Positions 16,516 to 23,898 of a stretch of 64,000 nucleotides of DNA are shown here, piece by piece (the first letter of the stretch is position 1; each line of letters opens with the position of its first letter). A program made the translations under genes and the position numbers. The notes under the pieces were generated by a model. That model had not been told where the DNA came from. It did no database searches and worked only from the letters and a program-made list of their open reading frames with translations. The stretch comes from Burkholderiales bacterium (GTDB taxonomy: Bacteria > Pseudomonadota > Gammaproteobacteria > Burkholderiales > Burkholderiaceae_C), in contig JACRAY010000005.1 in NCBI GenBank assembly GCA_016213325.1, positions 186,001 to 250,000 of the forward strand, read 5' to 3'.

Positions 16516-17379
16516 TTACTTGATGTGGCAGGCCAGGCAGACGGCGCTGCCGGCATTGGAGATCCGCAGGAACGTGCCGTTGGTCGTGTGCGGGTCGTGG
16601 CAGCTGGCGCATTCCACGAACGGTTCGGCTTCGGTCTGGCCGGTGTAGCCGGAACCGACGCCGGCGGCGCGCGTGTACAGCATCATGTCGGTCTTCTGGC
16701 GCGTGCCGTTCGGCGCGGCTTCCGTGTCCACCCACCAGACGCGGGTGGTGCCGATCAGGGCGTTCGAAGCGGTCTTGAAGTCGGTGTCGGTTGTCGCGGC
16801 CGCCGGAGTGCTGGCCTTCAGCCCGCCGCCGCCGTACTGGATGCCGATGGGGTGGTCGTTACGCAGGTCGACGCCGATGTTGGTGATCAGGCCCGCGCCG
16901 ATCTTGCCGCCCGTCTGGTTGGCGCCGCTCCAGGTGCCGGCCGCCCAGGTGGCGTCGCCCGCCGTGCCTGATCCGGGTGCGTTGATCACGGCGCTCATGG
17001 AGGTCACACCGTCGTGGCACGACAGGCAGGCGATCGAGACCGAGCCGACCGGCGCGGTCTTGCCGTCCAGCGAGGAAGTTCCGAGGCTGTCATAGGTGGT
17101 GAACGACGCTGGCAAGGGAAGCGTGCGGTTCCACAGGGGCACGGCCGCGCTGGTGTCGGCGCCGTGGGGTGTGTGGCAGAACACGCAGATTTCAGCGGTG
17201 CCGCTGAACTGGTTGACACCCGTGCTGCCGGCCGTGGTGCCCAGGTTGTGCTTGGTGTTCTTGATCTGCGCCGATGCCGGCAGGCTGGTTGCCACACCGG
17301 CCACGGCCACGATGATCCCGGCGAGCAGCGTCGCCAGGCCCCTCTTTCCCGCCATTGCTGGCCAATGCCTCCAACCCAT
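16516..17379 (-). CDS. Exported tetraheme c-type cytochrome
   Basis: 287 residues from ATG 17379, which has AGGAG seven bases upstream. Signal peptide ends PASA. Four heme sites: CVFCH, CLSCH, CASCH and CLACH, with family motifs KNTKHNLG, CVFCHTPHG, PLWNRTLP, NDHPIGIQY and CASCHDPH. The whole mature protein corresponds to the first four-heme module of the 11-heme cytochrome at 5211-7658. It is the first gene after the sigma-54-like promoter at 17442-17456. Probably a periplasmic or outer-surface partner of the larger cytochrome. Upstream in-frame starts to 17463 are rejected because they lack a ribosome site and would push the signal peptide inward. Confidence 0.92.
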   Translation of the reverse strand: MGWRHWPAMAGKRGLATLLAGIIVAVAGVATSLPASAQIKNTKHNLGTTAGSTGVNQFSGTAEICVFCHTPHGADTSAAVPLWNRTLPLPASFTTYDSLGTSSLDGKTAPVGSVSIACLSCHDGVTSMSAVINAPGSGTAGDATWAAGTWSGANQTGGKIGAGLITNIGVDLRNDHPIGIQYGGGGLKASTPAAATTDTDFKTASNALIGTTRVWWVDTEAAPNGTRQKTDMMLYTRAAGVGSGYTGQTEAEPFVECASCHDPHTTNGTFLRISNAGSAVCLACHIK

Positions 17380-17441
17380 ATCCGTGCTCCTAGAAAGTTG
17401 AATGTGGTCCCGCGCGACGCCCGCGACCTGTACATCCCGAC

Positions 17442-17456
17442 GCATCTTGTGTGCCA
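17442..17456 (-). promoter_or_regulatory. Putative sigma-54 (-24/-12) promoter of the main cytochrome operon
   Basis: On the minus strand the sequence TGGCAC-ACAAG-ATGC has the perfect -24 element and the invariant GC of the -12 element at the standard spacing (consensus TGGCAC-N5-TTGC). A start site near 17430 would give a leader of about 50 nt ahead of the tetraheme cytochrome. Confidence 0.6.
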
Positions 17457-17507
17457 GCGCCAAAGGGCCCGATTCGATTGAGCTGCATCAACATTCCGGG
17501 GGTTTGG

Positions 17508-17534
17508 TTCCCGGTTCCGGGAATCCGGGCCCGG
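17508..17534. repeat. Tandem GC-rich palindromes after the NHL gene
   Basis: TTCCCGG-TT-CCGGGAA (17508-17523) is followed by CCGGGCCCGG (17525-17534). They lie between the NHL lipoprotein stop (17562) and the promoter at 17442-17456, so they may end or attenuate the NHL transcript. No T-run is present on the minus strand. Confidence 0.4.
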
Positions 17535-17561
17535 GAATTTCCCGAAGCAGGCAAGGCCATA

Positions 17562-18713
17562 TCAACGCGGCGCCACGTTGGCGGCCGGCCGCTGGGCGGT
17601 TGCCGCGGGCGCGCTGGGCGGGGTGCCGTATGCATGCGTGGCCGGCAGGCCGGCAGGGCGGAACACTTCCACCTTGCGGAAGAACTGGTCGACCATGTAC
17701 ACGCGGCCGTCGTTGTCCACCGCAATGCCCGCGGGCAGCATGAACTTGGCCGGTGCGTCCTGCGGCGCGCGCGAGCCCACGTCCAGCAGCAGCTGGCCTT
17801 CGCGGTTGAAGATCTGGAAGTTGCCGAACGCGCTGTCGGCCACGTAGATGTTGCCCTCGCGGTCGGCCGCGACCTCCTTGGGCCGCGAGAACTGGCCGCT
17901 TTGCCGGCCGATGGCGCCGAAGGTCTTGACGAAGCGGCCGTCGCCTTCGAACACCTGCACGCGGAAGTTGCCGCTGTCCACCACGTAGAGCAGGCCGTCG
18001 GTGCCCACCACCAGGTCGCGCGGCAGGTTCAGCTCGCCCGGGCCTTCGCCGCGCTTGCCGAATTCGAACAGGAACTTGCCGCTGTCCAGGTCGAGCGCGC
18101 GGATCTTGTGGTCGTCGCTGCCCACGCCCCCGGCGTCCACCACGTAGACGCGCTTGCGCGCGGAGTCGACGCCGATGCCCGAAGGCCGGCTCCACTTCAG
18201 GTCCTGGCCCAGCGCGCGCAGGAACTTGCCGGCCGCGTCGTACACGTGCACGCGCTTCAAGGTGCCGTCCACCACGTACAGGTTGCCCTGCGCGTCGATG
18301 TCCATGCCGAACGGCATGCGCAGCGCGCCCGGGTCATCCTGCCCGATGCGCGAGTGCGTGCGGGCATTCAGGTCATACACGACGATGTGGCGCGCCACCG
18401 TGTCGCCTACATAGACGCGGCCGCCGCGCGCTGCCACGCCGTAGGGCTTGGCAAGGCCTTCGCCGGTGCGCACCTCACCCGTCACCATGCGCCGCAGCGA
18501 CGCGTTGCGGTCGTCCACCACCACGTCGGCGCTGCTGTGGATGGTGCGTTCCCAAACGAAGCGCGCGCGCTCGGGCGGCGGCGGGAAGGTCGGGATCTCG
18601 GCCTTCTGCGCCGGTGCGGGCGGGGCCGTCGCGACGCAGCCCGCAAGGCCGAGCGCGGCGCAGATTCCCAATGCTGCGCATGCGAATCGCGCTTTCGAGA
18701 ATTTTCCGGGCAT
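17562..18713 (-). CDS. NHL-repeat lipoprotein, first gene of the minus-strand side
   Basis: 383 residues from ATG 18713 (GGAGC upstream). Signal peptide with lipobox LAGC (Cys26). The mature part is a six-bladed-type NHL propeller with repeats such as GRVYVGDTVARHIVVYD, GNLYVVDGTLKRVHVYD, GLLYVVDSGNFRVQVFE and GNIYVADSAFGNFQIFN, then an Ala/Pro-rich tail. It resembles the two other NHL lipoproteins of the locus (7655-8710, 8707-9669). It is separated from the tetraheme gene by 182 nt that carry palindromes and a second promoter-like site, so it may be its own unit or the leader gene of the operon. Confidence 0.88.
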   Translation of the reverse strand: MPGKFSKARFACAALGICAALGLAGCVATAPPAPAQKAEIPTFPPPPERARFVWERTIHSSADVVVDDRNASLRRMVTGEVRTGEGLAKPYGVAARGGRVYVGDTVARHIVVYDLNARTHSRIGQDDPGALRMPFGMDIDAQGNLYVVDGTLKRVHVYDAAGKFLRALGQDLKWSRPSGIGVDSARKRVYVVDAGGVGSDDHKIRALDLDSGKFLFEFGKRGEGPGELNLPRDLVVGTDGLLYVVDSGNFRVQVFEGDGRFVKTFGAIGRQSGQFSRPKEVAADREGNIYVADSAFGNFQIFNREGQLLLDVGSRAPQDAPAKFMLPAGIAVDNDGRVYMVDQFFRKVEVFRPAGLPATHAYGTPPSAPAATAQRPAANVAPR

Positions 18714-18770
18714 GTGGGGCTCCTGTCTCCGGTGGGCGGCCGGTGGCGCCGGCTCGCGATGGAGCTGAAA

Positions 18771-18786
18771 CGCAAGCGCCATGCCA
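18771..18786 (-). promoter_or_regulatory. Putative sigma-54 promoter driving the NHL lipoprotein
   Basis: Minus strand reads TGGCAT-GGCGC-TTGCG, matching the -24/-12 pattern TGGCAY-N5-TTGC exactly in the core. The predicted start near 18760 leaves about 47 nt before ATG 18713. It is back to back with another match on the plus strand. Confidence 0.68.
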
Positions 18787-18801
18787 CCCCCCGGCAGGGC
18801 A

Positions 18802-18817
18802 TGGCATCGAAGTTGCA
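18802..18817 (+). promoter_or_regulatory. Putative sigma-54 promoter driving the triheme cytochrome gene
   Basis: TGGCAT-CGAAG-TTGCA matches the sigma-54 -24/-12 consensus with correct spacing. The predicted start near 18828 leaves about 20 nt including CGGAG before ATG 18848. The -24 box is 15 nt from that of the minus-strand promoter, so the two RNA polymerase sites would be adjacent. Confidence 0.7.
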
Positions 18818-18847
18818 CTGGCAGGGCAATCCCGCACCGGAGTTCCC

Positions 18848-19969
18848 ATGTCCAGAGGCTTCCGTACCTTGCTTTCCCTGCCGCTCGCCGCCTGCGTAGC
18901 CATCGGCCTGGCCCTGCTGGCCGGCCCCGCCCTCGCCGCGGGCGAGCGTGGCCCCATGGCGCAGCAGACGCCCGCCGCGCTGTACCACAACTACTGTTCC
19001 GTGTGCCACGGCGACGCGGGCGACGGCAACAGCCGCGCGCGCGGCAGCCTGAAGCCGCCGCCGCGCGACTTCACCACCCCGCAGTCGACGCAGGAGCTCA
19101 CGCGCGACCGCATGATCGCGGCCGTGAAAGGCGGCGTGCCCGGCACCGCGATGGTCGGCTGGGGCACGCAACTCACCGAGGCGCAGGTCGTCTCGGTGGT
19201 CGACTACGTGCGCAACACGTTCATGCGCGCGAGCACGCAGGACGCGAGCCGCGGCCGCCAGGTGTATGCGCGCGTGTGCTCGGTGTGCCACGGCGACCGC
19301 GGCGCCGGCTCGATGTGGGCCAGCCAGAACCTTCGGCCGGCACCACGCGACTTCGCGTCGCCGCAGGCGCGCGCGGAACTCACGCGCGAGCGCATGCTGG
19401 CGGCGGTCGCCGCGGGCCGCCCCGGCACCGCGATGCAGGGCTATGCCAGCAAGATGAGCCACGAGGACATGGCCGCCGTGGTGGACTACATCCGCGACTC
19501 GATCATGCGCGCCGGCGAGGCCAATGCCGGCATCTCCGGCACGCATGCGCGGGGCGTGCCGCAGCCCGCGGCTTCGCAGCCGGCCGCCCCACAACCCGCG
19601 GCGGCGCCTGCGGCGAGCGTGGTGAAGGCCGACATGAAGCTTGCGATGCCGCAAGGACTGAAGGGCGACGCCGCGGCCGGGCGCAAGTTCTACGACGCCA
19701 ACTGCGCGACCTGCCACGGCACCAAGGGCGACGGCCAGGGCCCGCGCGCGTACTTCATCAACCCGAAGCCGCGCGTGTTCACCAGCGCGGAGTCGCGCGC
19801 GCTGTTCAACCGGCCCGCCATCTTCGGGGGCGTGTCCGCCGGGCGCCGGGGCACCGAGATGCCGGCCTGGGACAAGGTGATGACGCCGCAGGAGATTGCC
19901 GACGTGTCCGAGTACGTGTTCCGCTCGTTCATCCAGCCCGGGGCTGCCGATGTGGCGAAGCGTCCTTGA
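18848..19969 (+). CDS. Triheme cytochrome with three class I cytochrome c domains
   Basis: 373 residues; signal peptide ends PALA. Three tandem monoheme domains have CSVCH at Cys50, CSVCH at Cys144 and CATCH at Cys286. Each has a likely Met ligand (GTAMVGW, GTAMQGY, GTEMPAW) and a preceding PRDF or PRVF motif. Domains 1 and 2 look like a recent duplication (LTRDRMIAAV against LTRERMLAAV); an Ala/Pro/Gln linker precedes domain 3. His/Met coordination suggests higher potential than the c7 carriers. It starts downstream of the sigma-54-like site at 18802-18817 and overlaps the next gene by 20 nt. Confidence 0.92.
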   Translation: MSRGFRTLLSLPLAACVAIGLALLAGPALAAGERGPMAQQTPAALYHNYCSVCHGDAGDGNSRARGSLKPPPRDFTTPQSTQELTRDRMIAAVKGGVPGTAMVGWGTQLTEAQVVSVVDYVRNTFMRASTQDASRGRQVYARVCSVCHGDRGAGSMWASQNLRPAPRDFASPQARAELTRERMLAAVAAGRPGTAMQGYASKMSHEDMAAVVDYIRDSIMRAGEANAGISGTHARGVPQPAASQPAAPQPAAAPAASVVKADMKLAMPQGLKGDAAAGRKFYDANCATCHGTKGDGQGPRAYFINPKPRVFTSAESRALFNRPAIFGGVSAGRRGTEMPAWDKVMTPQEIADVSEYVFRSFIQPGAADVAKRP

Positions 19970-21086
19970 GTGGCTGGCCGTGGCCGCGCTGGCGGCCGCG
20001 GCAGCACTGGGGCTGGGCGGCTGCGGCGAGAGCCGCGCGAAGGCCGTGGCCGCCGCTGATTTGCCTGCGCCGCCCCCCAGCGCCGAAGTGCTGGAGTTGG
20101 GGCGCAAGGTGTACAACTTCCGCTGCTATTTCTGCCACGGCTATTCGGGCGATGCGAAGACGCTGGCCACCACCTACCTGGAGCCCAAGCCGCGTGACTT
20201 CAGCAACACGCCGGTGGATGCGCTGCCGCGTTCGCTGATGCTGGCCGTGGTGAAGCACGGCAAGGGCGACACGGCGATGAAGGGCTTCGCCGGCATCCTC
20301 GACGACCGCGAGATCGCAGCCGTGACCGACTTCGTGCGCCAGGAGTTCATGGTGAAGAAGGTCGTGAACACGCGCTACCACACGGTGGAAAACGGCTGGC
20401 CCAACCACGAGCGCAATGCCGTCGCTTTCCCGTTTGCGCGCGGCGAGATCGCCGTGGACACGGCATGGGAGCTGCTGAGCGAGTCGCAGCAGAAGGGCAA
20501 GCGCCTTTTCATGAGCGCGTGCGTCACCTGCCACGACCACGGCAAGGTCAACGACCCGGGCCAGGTGTGGGAGTCGCGCCCGGTCACCTACCCGCGCGAT
20601 GCGTACTGCACGAGCTGCCACCAGGACGTGCCGCGGTCGGCGCCCTCGGGTGCGCATCCGGCGCGGCCCGCCACGCACACCTTTTCCGAGCCCGACGGCT
20701 CGGTGCCGATCCGCCGCCCGGCTGCGGGCGAATCGGTCGCCAGCGGCTACCTGGTGCACGACAAGGCGCCGGTGCTGCACGGCCCGACGCCGCTCGAATC
20801 AATGGGCGAACGCCTGTTCCAGAAGAACTGCGCCTTCTGCCATGCCGCCGACGGCACGTCCAAGGGCTGGATCGGCAGCTTCCTCGAGCCGCACCCGCGC
20901 GACCTGACGAGTCCGAAGGAAATGCGCGGCATGACGAAGCAGCGCCTGGTCGCGTCGATCAGCAATGGCCTGCCCAACACTTCGATGCCCGCTTGGAAGG
21001 AGGTGCTCGAGCCCGCGCAGATCGATGCGCTGGTGGCCTATATCAACAAGGCCTTTTATCCGGTCGAAGGAGTCGGACAGCGCTAG
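19950..21086 (+). CDS. Tetraheme cytochrome c lipoprotein
   Basis: 378 residues; lipobox LGGC at Cys25. Four heme sites: CYFCH, CVTCH, CTSCH and CAFCH. The first and last belong to class I domains with Met ligands in DTAMKGF and NTSMPAW and the same PRDF/PRDL motif as the gene upstream; the middle two are close together and lack an obvious Met, so are likely His/His. The start at 19950 is inside the end of the preceding cytochrome gene (20-nt overlap), so the two are co-translated. A lipid anchor would place it at the inner face of the outer membrane or at the inner membrane. Confidence 0.9.
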   Translation: MWRSVLEWLAVAALAAAAALGLGGCGESRAKAVAAADLPAPPPSAEVLELGRKVYNFRCYFCHGYSGDAKTLATTYLEPKPRDFSNTPVDALPRSLMLAVVKHGKGDTAMKGFAGILDDREIAAVTDFVRQEFMVKKVVNTRYHTVENGWPNHERNAVAFPFARGEIAVDTAWELLSESQQKGKRLFMSACVTCHDHGKVNDPGQVWESRPVTYPRDAYCTSCHQDVPRSAPSGAHPARPATHTFSEPDGSVPIRRPAAGESVASGYLVHDKAPVLHGPTPLESMGERLFQKNCAFCHAADGTSKGWIGSFLEPHPRDLTSPKEMRGMTKQRLVASISNGLPNTSMPAWKEVLEPAQIDALVAYINKAFYPVEGVGQR

Positions 21087-21112
21087 GGTTGTAGCTTTCC
21101 TGAACCAGAATG

Positions 21113-21212
21113 AACGCAGAAGACGCAGAAGAAATGCAAAAGACGCAGAAGTAAATCCAAGTCTTTGGATCCCCTTCTGCGTCTTTGGTATTTTTTCTGC
21201 GTCTTCTGCGTT
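21113..21212. repeat. 100-nt near-perfect palindrome between convergent cytochrome genes
   Basis: The outer arms 21113-21135 and 21190-21212 pair over 22 of 23 positions and are built from the unit CGCAGAAGA. Inner arms (21141-21151 and 21171-21181) continue the stem, and the tip is CCAAGTCTTTGG. It lies between the stop codon at 21086 and the converging cytochrome gene ending at 21295. It is lower in GC than its surroundings. It may act as a bidirectional terminator, or be a mobile palindromic repeat. Confidence 0.8.
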
Positions 21213-21242
21213 GAGGACTCCTCCCGAAGGCACTCCCCCCCC

Positions 21243-21268
21243 AAAAAAATGCCCGCTCGAAAGCGGGC
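21243..21268 (-). terminator. Rho-independent terminator of the monoheme cytochrome gene
   Basis: On the minus strand, GCCCGCTTTCGAGCGGGC (perfect 7-bp stem) is followed by ATTTTTTT. It sits about 27 nt downstream of the stop codon at 21295. Confidence 0.85.
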
Positions 21269-21294
21269 AACAAACAGCACAACGGAGGAAAGCT

Positions 21295-21600
21295 CTACTT
21301 CGCGGCTGCCAGCAGGAAGTCGACAGCAGCGCTGATCTCGTCGTCGGTCAGGGCGGCATTGCCGGCCTTGGGCGGCATCGCGCCCTTGCCCGTCTTCACC
21401 GTGGCAACCAGGGTCGCCTTGCCTTGCCCGATTCGCGGGGCCCAGGCGGCCTTGTCGCCCAGCTTGGGCGCATTGGCCACGCCGGTTGCATGGCAGGCCA
21501 CGCAGGCCTTCTCGTACACGGCCTTGCCGTCGGCAGCCATCGCAACGCCCGCCACACCCATGGTCATGAGGGCCACGAGGCCCTTCGCAATCATCGTCAT
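21295..21600 (-). CDS. Small monoheme c5-type cytochrome
   Basis: 101 residues, signal peptide ending AMA, one CVACH site (about Cys31) and the likely Met ligand in KGAMPPKAG. It matches the first domain of the fused cytochrome at 12137-13060 (GKAVYEKACVACH against GKQVYDSACAGCH, and TLVATVKTGKGAMPP against SLVASAKAGKGAMPP). The ATG at 21600 has GGAG upstream; a sigma-54-like site is at 21642-21657 and a strong terminator follows, so it is a single-gene unit. Probably a soluble periplasmic shuttle. Confidence 0.93.
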   Translation of the reverse strand: MTMIAKGLVALMTMGVAGVAMAADGKAVYEKACVACHATGVANAPKLGDKAAWAPRIGQGKATLVATVKTGKGAMPPKAGNAALTDDEISAAVDFLLAAAK

Positions 21601-21641
21601 CTCACGTATCTCCAGTAGTGGTTGATCCCGCGGGTGCCCGA

Positions 21642-21657
21642 TGCAAGGCCCGTGCCG
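21642..21657 (-). promoter_or_regulatory. Putative sigma-54 promoter of the monoheme cytochrome gene
   Basis: Minus strand reads CGGCAC-GGGCC-TTGCA: the conserved GG and GC are 10 nt apart as required, with only the first T of TGGCAC replaced by C. A start near 21631 gives a leader of about 30 nt. Confidence 0.58.
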
Positions 21658-21781
21658 GGGCGTAAGTGCGCGCCACCATTGGATTTGGTGGCCGCCGGGC
21701 TCCCGCGTTCCGGAATGGGAGATTGCCGTTTTCTTGCGTTTGGGAAGTGTTTGGCCGCCCGGCCGGTGCTCCAATCCCTGC

Positions 21782-22117
21782 ATGAAATGGCCCGCCGGGA
21801 TGCTGTTGCTCGCCTTCATTGCCGCCGGCTGCGAGAACGCGCACCGCATCCCGCGTGAATACCACCCGATGGCCGCCGCCAACGACCCCCTGCGCATGCA
21901 ACGCGACCGCGAGATGAACAGCCGCTGGCAGAATCGCCCGCTGAGCGAGCTGCTGGGCACGCTGGGCACGCCGCAGACGGTGTTGACCATCCCCGGGGGC
22001 GGCAACCCGCCGGGCTTCGCCGTCATCTACGGCATCGACGCGCGCTCCGGCTGCATCGATGCCTTCGCAGTGAACATCGAGTCCAACCCGCAGGTGCGGA
22101 TGTACGTGTGCCGCTAG
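21782..22117 (+). CDS. Small lipoprotein of unknown function
   Basis: 111 residues; signal peptide with lipobox IAAGC (about Cys17). The mature part contains PLSELLGTLGTPQTVLTIPGG and two cysteines near the end (SGCIDAFAV, MYVCR) that could form a disulfide. I do not recognise the family. It converges on rmlA with a 6-nt gap. The ribosome site is weak. It may be unrelated to either neighbour. Confidence 0.7.
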   Translation: MKWPAGMLLLAFIAAGCENAHRIPREYHPMAAANDPLRMQRDREMNSRWQNRPLSELLGTLGTPQTVLTIPGGGNPPGFAVIYGIDARSGCIDAFAVNIESNPQVRMYVCR

Positions 22118-22123
22118 GCCAGC

Positions 22124-23017
22124 CTAGGCGTCGCCGCGCGCGATGCCCAGCAGGTAGGCGCCGTAGCTGCTCTTGGCCAGCGGCTCGGCCAGTGCGGCGA
22201 GCTGTTGCGACGTGATCCAGCCGTTGCGCCACGCCACTTCTTCCGGGCAAGCCACCTTCAGCCCCTGCCGCTGCTCCAGCGTGTGGATGAACTGCGAGGC
22301 TTCCAGCAGGCTGTCGTGCGTGCCGGTGTCCAGCCACGCGTAGCCGCGGCCCATGGTCTGCACGTTCAGCTGGCCCATCTGCAGGTAGCGCTGGTTCACG
22401 CTGGTGATCTCCAGCTCGCCGCGCGCCGAAGGCTGCACGGCGGCGGCGATGTCGCACACCTGCGCGTCGTAGAAGTACAGGCCGGTGACGGCGAAGTGGC
22501 TCCTGGGCTGCGCCGGTTTCTCCTCGATGGACAGTGCGCGGCCCTGCGAATCGAAGTCGACCACGCCGTAACGCTCGGGGTCCTTCACGTGGTAAGCAAA
22601 CACGGTGGCGCCCTGCGTGCGCGCGCCGGCCTGCTGCAGCAGGCCCACCAGGTCGTGGCCGTAGAAGATGTTGTCGCCCAGCACCAGCGCGCTGGGCCGT
22701 CCGGCTATGAAGTCGCGGCCGATGATGAAGGCCTGCGCCAGCCCTTCCGGCCTGGGCTGCCGTGCGTACGAGATGCGCATGCCCCAGCGCTCGCCGTCGC
22801 CCAGCAGCTGCTCGAAGCGCGGCGTGTCCTGCGGCGTGCTGATCAGGAGCACGTCGCGGATGCCGGCGAGCATCAGCGTGGTGAGCGGGTGGTACACCAT
22901 CGGCTTGTCGTACACCGGCAGCAGCTGCTTGGAAATGGCCAGCGTGGCCGGGTGCAGGCGGGTGCCGGCACCGCCGGCGAGGATGATGCCCCGGCGGGCT
23001 TGGGAAGGGGTCGTCAT
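22124..23017 (-). CDS. rmlA: Glucose-1-phosphate thymidylyltransferase RmlA
   Basis: 297 residues with the nucleotidyltransferase signature [16 protein letters not shown] near residue 10 and RmlA motifs [32 protein letters not shown] and [13 protein letters not shown]. It makes dTDP-glucose, the first step to dTDP-rhamnose, in the cytoplasm. ATG 23017 overlaps the rmlD stop (ATGA). Length matches the family. It ends the rmlBDA operon; rmlC is not found here. Confidence 0.97.
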   Translation of the reverse strand: MTTPSQARRGIILAGGAGTRLHPATLAISKQLLPVYDKPMVYHPLTTLMLAGIRDVLLISTPQDTPRFEQLLGDGERWGMRISYARQPRPEGLAQAFIIGRDFIAGRPSALVLGDNIFYGHDLVGLLQQAGARTQGATVFAYHVKDPERYGVVDFDSQGRALSIEEKPAQPRSHFAVTGLYFYDAQVCDIAAAVQPSARGELEITSVNQRYLQMGQLNVQTMGRGYAWLDTGTHDSLLEASQFIHTLEQRQGLKVACPEEVAWRNGWITSQQLAALAEPLAKSSYGAYLLGIARGDA

Positions 23018-23898
23018 GTCGGTGTTGCGAGTTCGCGGGCCACGGCCGCCACGCCATCCTGCCACGGCGGCAGGGCCAGCCCGAAGGTGCGGCGCAGCTT
23101 CGAGGTATCCAGGCGTGAATTGGCCGGGCGGCGCGCCGGCAGCGGGAACTGCGACGTGGGCACCGCGCGGATGCGCTCACCGGAGGCCTTCAGCGTCGCG
23201 CCCGCCGCGACCGCCTGTGCCACCGCGAACGACGCGTAGGCGTGCCACGTGGTTTCGCCGGCCGCTGCCAAGTGGTAGGTCCCCGCATGCTGCGCGCCGG
23301 CCTGCCGCAGCACGTGCGCGGTGACGTCGGCGACCAGCGCTGCGCGTGTCGGGGCGCCCCACTGGTCGTCCACCACGTCCAGCGTTTCGCGCTGCGCCGC
23401 CGCGCGCAGGATGGTCTTCAGGAAGTTGCGCCCCCACGCGTCGAACACCCAGCTGGTGCGCAGGATCAGATGTCGCGTGCAAGTGGCCGCGATGGCCTGC
23501 TCGCCGGCGAGCTTGCTGCGGCCGTAGGCGTTGACGGGCGAAGTCGCATCGTCCTCGCGCCAGGGCCGCGTGCCGGTGCCGTCGAACACGTAGTCGGTGG
23601 AGTAGTGCACCAGCCATGCGCCGGCGCCCTGCGCTTCGCGCGCCAGCACCTCGCAGGCCGTGGCGTTGATGGCGAAGGCGAGAGCGGTTTCCTGCTCGGC
23701 GCGGTCGACGGCGGTGAAGGCCGCTGCGTTGACGATGGCCTGCGGTGCCACGCGTCGTACGGTCGCCGCCAGCTCGTCGGGCTTCGCAAGGTCGCCGCCG
23801 CCTTCGCGCTCGAGCGCCACCACTTCACCCAGCACCGACAGGCTGCGCCGCAACTGCCAGCCGACCTGGCCCGAAGCGCCCAGCAACAGGATCTTCAT
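23014..23898 (-). CDS. rmlD: dTDP-4-dehydrorhamnose reductase RmlD
   Basis: 294 residues. Short-chain reductase fold with [10 protein letters not shown] at residues 7-16, the active-site YxxxK in YGRSKLAGE and the substrate motif [10 protein letters not shown]. It reduces dTDP-4-keto-rhamnose to dTDP-rhamnose. Overlaps rmlB and rmlA by ATGA on both sides, so the three are coupled. Confidence 0.96.
   Translation of the reverse strand: MKILLLGASGQVGWQLRRSLSVLGEVVALEREGGGDLAKPDELAATVRRVAPQAIVNAAAFTAVDRAEQETALAFAINATACEVLAREAQGAGAWLVHYSTDYVFDGTGTRPWREDDATSPVNAYGRSKLAGEQAIAATCTRHLILRTSWVFDAWGRNFLKTILRAAAQRETLDVVDDQWGAPTRAALVADVTAHVLRQAGAQHAGTYHLAAAGETTWHAYASFAVAQAVAAGATLKASGERIRAVPTSQFPLPARRPANSRLDTSKLRRTFGLALPPWQDGVAAVARELATPT

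Noticed and set aside
21700..21781. Possible sigma-54 site before the small lipoprotein gene
   Set aside because: GG and GC are 11 nt apart instead of 10 and the -24 box is poor.
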